Origin: Candidatus Enterosoma merdigallinarum
Lineage (GTDB): Bacteria > Bacillota_I > Bacilli_A > RFN20 > CAG-288
DNA: 45,503 bases
Assembly (NCBI GenBank): GCA_018714385.1
Contig: DVNL01000001.1
Span: forward strand, 1 to 45,503
Direction of reading: 5' to 3'
Below, in pieces: positions 1-5,724 of the stretch. The translations under genes were made by a program, and so were the position numbers. Each line of letters begins with the position of its first letter. Position 1 is the stretch's first letter. Under the pieces are notes generated by a model, which ran no database searches, had not been told where the DNA came from, and saw only the letters and a list, made by a program, of their open reading frames with translations.

Positions 1-36
1 CTGTCTCGTGGGCTCGGAGATGTGTATAAGAGACAG
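1..36 (+). other. Illumina Nextera adapter remnant
   Basis: Positions 3-36 match the Nextera read-2 transposase adapter. Positions 18-36 are the 19-base Tn5 mosaic end AGATGTGTATAAGAGACAG, preceded by the read-2 primer part GTCTCGTGGGCTCGG. This is library-preparation sequence, not genome. It marks the window start as a contig end built from an untrimmed read. Confidence 0.97.
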
Positions 37-76
37 AGCCAGAGGAATATAAATTCTCAGCAAAACACTATTAAAA

Positions 77-886
77 TTAATATTTATATACTTCAATTTC
101 TAAATCTGATACTGGATAAGAACAACAAGGATGGAAATAATTAAATTTTTTATCGATTTCCGCTTGTTTATTAAGTTTTGTAGTTTTTATTTCTCCTTTA
201 AGTATTTTGCTTCTACAATAACCACATCCACCTAAATGACACTTTGATCTAATTAGTAAATTTGATCTTTCTAGAGCATTTAAAATAGTTTCGCTTTGCA
301 TAGCTTTTATTGAAAATACCTCGTTTTCGCAGTGAATTTTAATAGTAAACTCTTTATTTTCTAGATTAAGAGTTTCTGGTGATCTTTCAATTCTAAAATA
401 TTTATTTGCAATATTTAATTTAGATATTTCACTATTTAAATAATCAAGCATGCCATTTGGACCACTTGCAAAAATGCTATATTTTTCATCTTTAGGAGCA
501 TATTTTTTAATAATCTCTGCAGAAATAAATCCTTTTTCACAATTTGATACTTCTTCATCTCTTATAACATAAATAACTTTTATTTTAGAATTGCTTGATA
601 AATTATCTAATTCATTCTTAAAAATAATGTCACTCACTTTATTTACTCCATAAATTATTGTTAAATTAAAATCTTCAATTCCATCATTTATTGCTTTAGC
701 CATACTAATAAAAGGAGTAATTCCAATACCACCTGCTATAGCAATAACATTTTTTGCATCTCTTATAGATGAATAAGTTAAAAATCCACCTGGTTCACTA
801 GCAAAAAGTTTATCTCCAACTTTTGCTTTATCTAATAAATAATTTGATAAATATCCATGTTTAATTTCGATATTTTCATAGAACTT
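77..886 (-). CDS. Ferredoxin:NAD(P)H-type oxidoreductase with C-terminal 2Fe-2S domain, 5'-truncated
   Basis: A partial flavodoxin/ferredoxin-reductase-like electron-transfer protein. The first ATG in frame is at 703, but the frame stays open upstream to 886. That upstream part encodes recognisable reductase sequence (HGYLSNYLLDKAKVGDKLF, then SEPGGFLTYSS, then AGGIGITPFISMAKA), which is the end of an FAD domain and the start of the NAD(P)-binding fold. The C-terminal third is a plant-type 2Fe-2S domain with Cys ligands in CHLGGCGYC and a later Cys in HPCCSYP. The FAD-domain start is missing, and a stop at 887-889 marks where homology ends. Codons are strongly A/T-ending, unlike every gene after 1.1 kb, so this piece probably comes from a different, AT-rich organism joined during assembly. 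The substrate and partner are unknown. Confidence 0.8.
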   Translation of the reverse strand, partial: KFYENIEIKHGYLSNYLLDKAKVGDKLFASEPGGFLTYSSIRDAKNVIAIAGGIGITPFISMAKAINDGIEDFNLTIIYGVNKVSDIIFKNELDNLSSNSKIKVIYVIRDEEVSNCEKGFISAEIIKKYAPKDEKYSIFASGPNGMLDYLNSEISKLNIANKYFRIERSPETLNLENKEFTIKIHCENEVFSIKAMQSETILNALERSNLLIRSKCHLGGCGYCRSKILKGEIKTTKLNKQAEIDKKFNYFHPCCSYPVSDLEIEVYKY

Positions 887-1065
887 TTATAGGATTTTTT
901 CTCAAAAAGAATAAAAAGTTTTTTGTGGGACAAAAAGTTTTTAGTGCTATAAAAAGTTTTTATCGCAAAATCACAAGCTAAAACTTCATTAGCAGAGGTT
1001 AGGATGTTTAGTCAGTTACACTCAATTTATGTTAAAAATATGCTGAAATTTGCTAATTTTGGCTC
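887..1065. other. AT-rich junction segment with no gene; three 19-bp-spaced repeats
   Basis: No coding potential is visible here. It lies between the truncated reductase and the tmRNA terminator and probably contains the point where two genomes are joined. It includes the 11-mer AAAAAGTTTTT at 913-923, 932-942 and 951-961, spaced exactly 19 bases. Confidence 0.6.
913..961 (+). repeat. Three iteron-like direct repeats, 19-bp period
   Basis: The 11-mer AAAAAGTTTTT occurs at 913, 932 and 951, separated by different 8-base spacers. Each unit is nearly palindromic, with only the central base breaking symmetry. Regular spacing near two helical turns suggests a protein-binding array. Nothing nearby identifies the protein, and it is unclear which of the two joined sequences it belongs to. 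Confidence 0.55.
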
Positions 1066-1104
1066 AAAAAAAGGTTTGAATAGCCTTTTATAGCGTATCA
1101 AACC
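1066..1104 (-). terminator. Rho-independent terminator of tmRNA
   Basis: Read on the minus strand, GGTTTGA (1104-1098) pairs with TCAAACC (1079-1073) and is followed by a seven-base T-run. It lies 14 bases past the CCA end of tmRNA, showing that the main genome extends at least this far left. Confidence 0.75.
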
Positions 1105-1117
1105 ATTGCTTTCAATC

Positions 1118-1515
1118 TGGTGGAGATGACGGGAGTCGAACCCGCGTCCAAACAGGATTTTCCAGTGAGTCCTACAGTTTATCCGGAGATTGAGTCTCGA
1201 TTCCCGAGGATCTCAGGCAGTCCGCAAGGAATCCAGCATTTCATGTTGGTCGCTTGTCGAGGAAATGCGACTCTCCAGGCGACCTCGATCTAAAGAACTA
1301 ACCGCGATGATCGAGAAGATCTCGGCTAGCTTGTGCCAGAGCGGAGCTCTGCGCGAATTGCTTGTTAAGCGAAGCTTAGCAGCAAGCGGCGGCCATCATA
1401 GGGGCCGGAGCACGGAACATGACAGGTTTCTTGGCACTTGTCTTTTGCCGGTGATTAGGTCACCACACCACTGCACTCAAAGGTCTTTCCTGCCTGTCGA
1501 AACCGGAACATCCCC
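1118..1515 (-). ncRNA. ssrA: Transfer-messenger RNA (tmRNA)
   Basis: The 5' end GGGGATG (1515-1509) pairs with CATCTCC near the 3' end to form the tRNA-like acceptor, and CCA is encoded at 1120-1118. The T-arm GGTTCGACTCCCG and the 5' stretch TTCCGGTTTCGACAGGCAGG are standard for one-piece tmRNA. The best resume point is GCC at 1435-1433, after an A-rich spacer. It gives the tag AKKPVMFRAPAPMMAAACC ending at TAA, just before a TAAGC-TTC-GCTTA hairpin. A competing frame starting GCA AAA GAC ends LLLSFA, so the tag is not certain. tmRNA works with SmpB (encoded about 9 kb away) to release stalled ribosomes and tag the unfinished protein for proteolysis. Confidence 0.95.
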
Positions 1516-1533
1516 AGTTAGATAGGCAAAGGA

Positions 1534-1562
1534 ATTATAAGTTGATTCCGTCTCTTTTTCAA
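1534..1562 (-). promoter_or_regulatory. tmRNA promoter
   Basis: On the minus strand, TTGAAA (1562-1557) and TATAAT (1539-1534) are separated by 17 bases. Transcription would begin about 12 bases before the mature tmRNA 5' end, leaving a short leader for RNase P to remove. Confidence 0.8.
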
Positions 1563-1564
1563 CC

Positions 1565-2422
1565 TCAGCACATATCGAGAGGAAAATCTCGACTCGGTTT
1601 CGGGAAGGCCTTTTCCAACAGAGCGATGTCCTCTTCGTCAAGGACGACCTTTTCGGCTTCCAGCAAAGAAAAGACATGCTCTCGACTTCCGCATTTGGGA
1701 ATGGAAACGACGTCTTCCCGGAAAAGAGAGAAGGAAAGGAGAACCTGGATCGGCTGGATTCCATGCCGCCTAGCCACATCGACGACAGCGGCGTTCTGAA
1801 AGATTCCCTCCCTGAGTCCGCCGGACTGGGCAAGAGGCGAGTAGGCCATGAAGAAGATACGATGCCTTCCGAGAAAAGGAAGAAGGGAGTATTCCACGCC
1901 TCGCGAGCCTAGATGATAGAGGCATTGATCGGCAAGACAGTTCTCGCCGCCTTCGACGGCAAGAAGTTCCGCCATGTCCATGACGTTGAAATTCGAGACG
2001 CCCCAATCGCGGATGAGGCCTCTGGCTTTCGCCTTTTCCATGAGAGATACCATCTCATTCAAATTGACTCTTCCGGTCCGCCAATGCAGAAGATAGAGGT
2101 CGAGGTAATCCGTCCCGAGCCTCTTCAGGCTTTTTTCCAGACTCGAAAAGAAGCGGGAAGCATTGCAATTGTGCGGATAGATCTTGCTGACGAGGAAAAG
2201 CTCCTTCCGCGGAAAACCTTGGATAGCCTTTCCCAGAAGAATCTCGCTTTTGCCCTCGCCGTACATTTCGGCCGTGTCCAGAATCCGGATTCCCTGATCG
2301 ATGCCGTAGCGGATGGCATCGATTTCTTTGGTCTCCTTGTCGACGTCATCCCCGATGCGCCATGTCCCAAGGCCCATGCAGGGAAGAATTCTTCCGTTAG
2401 GCAGAACGATGGTCTTCATCAT
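1565..2422 (-). CDS. Aldo/keto reductase family oxidoreductase
   Basis: A 285-residue cytoplasmic NADPH-dependent reductase of the AKR TIM-barrel superfamily, reducing carbonyl compounds; the substrate cannot be told. The catalytic tetrad is visible: Asp49 and Tyr54 in DTAEMYG, Lys80 in LVSKIYP and His113 in LLHW. The GVSNFN motif near residue 140 and SIPKCGS near the C-terminus (cofactor phosphate region) are also present, and the length is normal. Start choice is odd. The ATG at 2422 lies directly after the T-run of the upstream gene's terminator hairpin and has no Shine-Dalgarno sequence, yet the family N-terminus (LPNG...MGLGTW) fits only this start. Translation may be leaderless or depend on readthrough from the upstream gene. 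Confidence 0.9.
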   Translation of the reverse strand: MMKTIVLPNGRILPCMGLGTWRIGDDVDKETKEIDAIRYGIDQGIRILDTAEMYGEGKSEILLGKAIQGFPRKELFLVSKIYPHNCNASRFFSSLEKSLKRLGTDYLDLYLLHWRTGRVNLNEMVSLMEKAKARGLIRDWGVSNFNVMDMAELLAVEGGENCLADQCLYHLGSRGVEYSLLPFLGRHRIFFMAYSPLAQSGGLREGIFQNAAVVDVARRHGIQPIQVLLSFSLFREDVVSIPKCGSREHVFSLLEAEKVVLDEEDIALLEKAFPKPSRDFPLDMC

Positions 2423-2424
2423 CG

Positions 2425-2449
2425 AAAAAAGCCTGCATCAAGCAGGCTT
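2425..2449 (-). terminator. Rho-independent terminator between membrane protein and AKR gene
   Basis: On the minus strand, AAGCCTGC (2449-2442) pairs with GCAGGCTT (2436-2429) over a 5-base loop, followed by a T-run. It overlaps the stop codon of the upstream gene and ends three bases before the AKR ATG. Confidence 0.75.
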
Positions 2450-3598
2450 GCTTTCATCCTCCAACGGCGGAAGATATTGATTGGAGTCATTCTTCCTGAT
2501 GGTTTCGTAGACCTGGCGGAAAAGGTTTTTCTCCTTTTCGACCCTCGGTGAGGAAGGAAGCTTCGAAAGCGTCTTGCGGTAATCCTTGAAGAGGTTGTCG
2601 AGAAGTTCCTTGTCATGGGTGAAGAACCCGCAGACGATGAGGGCGACGCGGAAGTCGGAGAGATAGTAGGGAGAGCGGATCTGCTTGCGATAGTCGGACT
2701 TGGCTTTCTGGAAGTAGCTGCTCGCCCCTTCGGTATCGCCGGTGAGGAAACGGAGATAGATGTTTTCCCGGTCGAGGACATATTTCTTGTCGTCGGGCAT
2801 GTCCTTGAGAAGATACTTTATCTTTCCAAGGGTCTTGACCGCCTCTTCCAATTGATTCTCATAGAGCTGATGGAGATAGAGATAGATCAGAGTCTGAACC
2901 TTGTAGAACGAGTCGTAATCCTGGAAGGACGGAAGGAGGAAATCGTCTCCTGCGAATTCCCTCAGCTCATTGATGGCGACCATGTTGTAGGCCTGCCTGT
3001 CGTCCGCCCTGCGGGTCTTGATGATGTTGAACATATCGTTGGGGTAGTCCTGGCGGAAAGGCATAAGCTCATAGAAAGGAATGACAAAGCCATAGAGAAC
3101 GGCAGAAAGACAGGCCGTCCCGGCGATCGTGTCGGAGCCGAGGAGAGCAAAGAGGCCGATGCCCAAGGCAAGAAGGACGGCTTCCAGGACAAATCCTCCG
3201 ATGAAGATCAGAGTCGGATTTCTGTCGAGATTGTCATCGACGGGGGCGAAGTCGAGACCGATGTCCAGAAGGGCAGCGGGATCAAAGCGGAAAGCCAGCT
3301 TCGTCTCGCGTCTTTCTGCGACGACGCCGATAAGCCTCATGTGGATGATGCGATAGCCGGCGATGCGGGCAAAAAGGATCTTGCCGAAATTGTAGACGAG
3401 GAAGGTCACCAGGACGCCGACGAGCATGGAAACGAAGATGTAGGCATAACCGTTGAGCCCGGTGAGCGTCGATGCAAAATATCTCTGCACAAAAAAGATA
3501 CCGATCAAATAGGCGAGATAGACGACGAGGAGCGCCCAAGACGCATTCATATCCAGAAGCGTCTTTTTCGCTTGCGTGGAGCCATTGTTTTCAGCCAT
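2438..3598 (-). CDS. M50-like (site-2 protease fold) membrane protein lacking the HExxH motif
   Basis: A 386-residue protein with an N-terminal membrane half (hydrophobic segments near residues 21-40, 50-70 and 128-176) and a soluble C-terminal half rich in helical, TPR-like pairs. Residues 67-83 (LVYNFGKILFARIAGY) line up position by position with the M50 consensus LVHELGHLIFAKLxGY, but the zinc ligands His-Glu-x-x-His are replaced by Tyr-Asn-x-x-Lys. A second conserved region, FYELMPFRQDYPND near 175-188, sits where active proteases carry N-x-x-P...DG. I infer a catalytically dead site-2-protease relative, perhaps a scaffold or substrate receptor. Start ATG 3598 follows GGAGGTGTTCC. Its terminator overlaps the stop. 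Confidence 0.7.
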   Translation of the reverse strand: MAENNGSTQAKKTLLDMNASWALLVVYLAYLIGIFFVQRYFASTLTGLNGYAYIFVSMLVGVLVTFLVYNFGKILFARIAGYRIIHMRLIGVVAERRETKLAFRFDPAALLDIGLDFAPVDDNLDRNPTLIFIGGFVLEAVLLALGIGLFALLGSDTIAGTACLSAVLYGFVIPFYELMPFRQDYPNDMFNIIKTRRADDRQAYNMVAINELREFAGDDFLLPSFQDYDSFYKVQTLIYLYLHQLYENQLEEAVKTLGKIKYLLKDMPDDKKYVLDRENIYLRFLTGDTEGASSYFQKAKSDYRKQIRSPYYLSDFRVALIVCGFFTHDKELLDNLFKDYRKTLSKLPSSPRVEKEKNLFRQVYETIRKNDSNQYLPPLEDESKPA

Positions 3599-3637
3599 GG
3601 AACACCTCCAAATAACACACGTTGGTATTATACAACA

Positions 3638-4738
3638 TCACATCCCCAACTCGAGGCGTTTTTCCGCCTGGTCGATCTCTTCTTCGGCAACAATGAAGGG
3701 CAATTCTTCAAAACTATGATAGATGGGGAGGAAAGAAAGCCAATCTTTCAATGCCGCAATGGACGAGTCGACATCTTCGACCCGAGAAAGAAAGACTTGC
3801 TTTGCCATGCGGAGTATCTTTGCCTTTAGAATATCCTTGTTTTTTTCCAAAAAGACCGGGAGAAGAAGGGCAATCCCCTGTCCGTGGGCAAGGGCGGGAT
3901 AGCGACCGGACAGACGATGTTCGGCATGATGGACGACAAAATTCTTCTTCTTTCCGAAGCTCGTGAACCCATTATGGGACAAAGATCCCAAAAGCATCAT
4001 AGATCGTCTTCCTTCTTTTATGTCTTTTTTATCACCGAAAAGCATCTTTGATGTTGCGACAATATCAGCCATAACAGAAAGAGCCAATCCATCGCATGGC
4101 TCAAGACGTTCATTCTGTGACATATATCTCTCAAAAGAGTGGGAAAACATGTCGACCAAGCCGATGGCCGTCTGATAATCGCTGACAGTATCGGTCAATG
4201 ACGGATCCAGAAGAGAGAACGTCGGATAGTTGCTCTCGTCGTTGAACCCGCCTTTGAATCCCGTCTCCCTGTCCGAGATGACGCAGGAATCGGACATCTC
4301 CGAGCCCGAGGCACTCAAGGTCAAGACGACACCGAGAGGCAGGGAATGAAGTGGGCGAACGCCTTTCTTGAAGAAGTCCAATGGATTTCCGGAATAGTAA
4401 TAGCCGTGACAGATCAGCTTGGCGCAATCGATGACGCTTCCCCCACCGCATGCCAAAACGAAATCGGGCTTGAAAGTCCGCGCCGCCAAGATGGCCTTCC
4501 GGGCGTCGGAGACATCCGGGTTCGCCTCAATGCCCGAATACGTTTCAAAATCGATGCCGTTTTCCCTCAGGGAAGAGACGATCGTGTCGTAATAGCCGTT
4601 GTCAATCAAAGAATGCCCGCCGAAGACCATCAGCGCCTTTTTGCAGGAATAGTCTTCCCGCAGGATCTTTCCGATGAGAGAAAGACCGCCTTGGCGATAA
4701 TAGATCTTCGTCGGGCAATGAAATGTAAATGAGTCCAT
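3638..4738 (-). CDS. Iron-containing alcohol dehydrogenase (butanol dehydrogenase-like)
   Basis: A 366-residue group III metal-dependent alcohol dehydrogenase, cytoplasmic, interconverting aldehydes or ketones and alcohols with NAD(P)H. The nucleotide-binding loop GGGSVIDCAK is near residue 98. Likely metal ligands are the Asp and His in GLVDMFSHS (near 196 and 200) and His residues in VVHHAEH (near 270) and ALAHGQG (near 285). Sequence character is closer to the BdhA/YqdH branch than to lactaldehyde reductases. I chose ATG 4738 because GGAGG lies seven bases upstream; the frame also allows a TTG two codons earlier. It sits downstream of a TetR gene in the same direction, which may regulate it. 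A TATAAT at 4767-4762 could give it its own promoter. Confidence 0.9.
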   Translation of the reverse strand: MDSFTFHCPTKIYYRQGGLSLIGKILREDYSCKKALMVFGGHSLIDNGYYDTIVSSLRENGIDFETYSGIEANPDVSDARKAILAARTFKPDFVLACGGGSVIDCAKLICHGYYYSGNPLDFFKKGVRPLHSLPLGVVLTLSASGSEMSDSCVISDRETGFKGGFNDESNYPTFSLLDPSLTDTVSDYQTAIGLVDMFSHSFERYMSQNERLEPCDGLALSVMADIVATSKMLFGDKKDIKEGRRSMMLLGSLSHNGFTSFGKKKNFVVHHAEHRLSGRYPALAHGQGIALLLPVFLEKNKDILKAKILRMAKQVFLSRVEDVDSSIAALKDWLSFLPIYHSFEELPFIVAEEEIDQAEKRLELGM

Positions 4739-4761
4739 TCCCAATCCTCCGGACGGAGAGG

Positions 4762-4767
4762 ATTATA
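4762..4767 (-). promoter_or_regulatory. Possible -10 element for the alcohol dehydrogenase gene
   Basis: TATAAT on the minus strand lies 24 bases before the ATG, in the gap after the tetR stop. No good -35 is visible, so this is tentative. Confidence 0.4.
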
Positions 4768-4781
4768 TAACAAAACTGAAA

Positions 4782-5324
4782 CTAGTGGGTGAAGCGCATG
4801 ATGCAGTTGCGCATGTCCTCGCTCGTCCCGAGCATGGCCCTGCAATAAGAGATTCTCTTCTCTTTGGTGGGCACATGGTTGGTCGAGACATACATCCTGG
4901 CCTCCTCAAGAATTCCGGAGACATAGAAGGAGACGATGGCCTCCCTCTGTTCGGCATAGAGGGAGAGATACTCGGGGATGTTGTGGGCCAAAGTATTGTC
5001 GAGAACCTTCTTGGCATAGACATAAAGGCCATCCCAGAAAAGGCTGCGGGAGACCTGATCCGCATTGCAGACCTTGATGAAGTCAGCATTGCGATCGAAG
5101 TAGTTGAAGATATCGCTCAGAAGATATTCGTCGCTGATTTCACTCTTGAAGGAATCCTTGAGGAAATAGGCGAAGCAATCCTCGATCGCATCGAAGTAAT
5201 AGTAGAAGCTTTGCCTAGAACATTTGAGATTCTTGCAGATGTCGGAAATGGACACTTTCGAAAGAATGGTCGTTTGCATTTCCTTCCGGAGTTCGGCAGC
5301 GAACTCGTGCTTACGTTTGTTCAT
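4782..5324 (-). CDS. TetR-family transcriptional regulator
   Basis: A 180-residue DNA-binding regulator. The N-terminal helix-turn-helix is typical: KVSISDICKNLKCSRQSFYYYF near residues 22-45, with the YYYF end characteristic of TetR proteins. The C-terminal ligand domain resembles the atypical DhaS/TetR_C_8 type in length, and the ligand is unknown. ATG 5324 was chosen over an upstream start because GGAGGA lies just before it at 5333-5328. The gene precedes the iron alcohol dehydrogenase in the same direction, 43 bases apart, so it may control that gene and itself. A palindrome in its probable promoter supports autoregulation. Confidence 0.85.
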   Translation of the reverse strand: MNKRKHEFAAELRKEMQTTILSKVSISDICKNLKCSRQSFYYYFDAIEDCFAYFLKDSFKSEISDEYLLSDIFNYFDRNADFIKVCNADQVSRSLFWDGLYVYAKKVLDNTLAHNIPEYLSLYAEQREAIVSFYVSGILEEARMYVSTNHVPTKEKRISYCRAMLGTSEDMRNCIMRFTH

Positions 5325-5399
5325 CTTTCCTCCTTGGACGGGCAAGCTTCAAGGCTTCCAAAATAGAAGACAGGTCAATGCCCCCTTCCTTGCGAATAA

Positions 5400-5427
5400 T
5401 TTATAACGTTTCTTTAAAGAAGTAAAT
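5400..5427 (-). promoter_or_regulatory. Probable tetR promoter with palindromic operator
   Basis: On the minus strand a -10-like TATAAA (5405-5400) follows an ATTTAC -35-like element by 16 bases. The spacer contains the perfect 12-base palindrome TTCTTTAAAGAA (5410-5421). A TetR dimer bound there would block RNA polymerase. The link to this TetR is inferred from position. Confidence 0.45.
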
Positions 5428-5673
5428 ATCGTTTTTCACTTGTTATAAATATTTTCTCCTTTCTGTCCCTATTCGTCCATTCAAAAAGCTATTTTCTGTT
5501 TGTCATTCTTTTGCGTTTTTACCCCCCCCCATCTGTACAGGGAAAAGACTTTTTGAGCTACTTTTTGCATTTTTTGAGAAAAATCATCATCAGAAAGGCC
5601 TTCCATTCTTTTTCGCCATTTCCTAACGAGGCTCGTTCAAGACTTGAATTGTTTCTCATTGAAATCGCTTTTA

Positions 5674-5682
5674 TGCTACAAT
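5674..5682 (+). promoter_or_regulatory. Extended -10 promoter of ppdK
   Basis: TGCTACAAT is an extended -10 (TGn plus TACAAT) about 42 bases before the ppdK ATG. The -35 region is poor, as often found with extended -10 promoters. Confidence 0.55.
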
Positions 5683-5724
5683 AGCCGAAGGGATAATTCC
5701 CATTTATTAAGAAAGGAAGGAGAA

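Larger units (their letters stand above)
5325..5724. other. Intergenic region between tetR and ppdK
   Basis: No gene is seen. The region holds the tetR promoter with a palindrome (5400-5425), a run of nine C residues at 5522-5530, a long AT-rich stretch and the ppdK promoter near 5674-5682. Confidence 0.7.

Noticed and set aside
77..886. Horizontal transfer of the AT-rich reductase gene
   Set aside because: The adapter at the end and the sudden loss of the gene's 5' part make a chimeric contig end simpler than transfer.
5522..5530. Run of nine C upstream of ppdK as a phase-variation switch
   Set aside because: It lies well upstream of the promoter found and not in a reading frame or a promoter spacer, so no switching mechanism is apparent.
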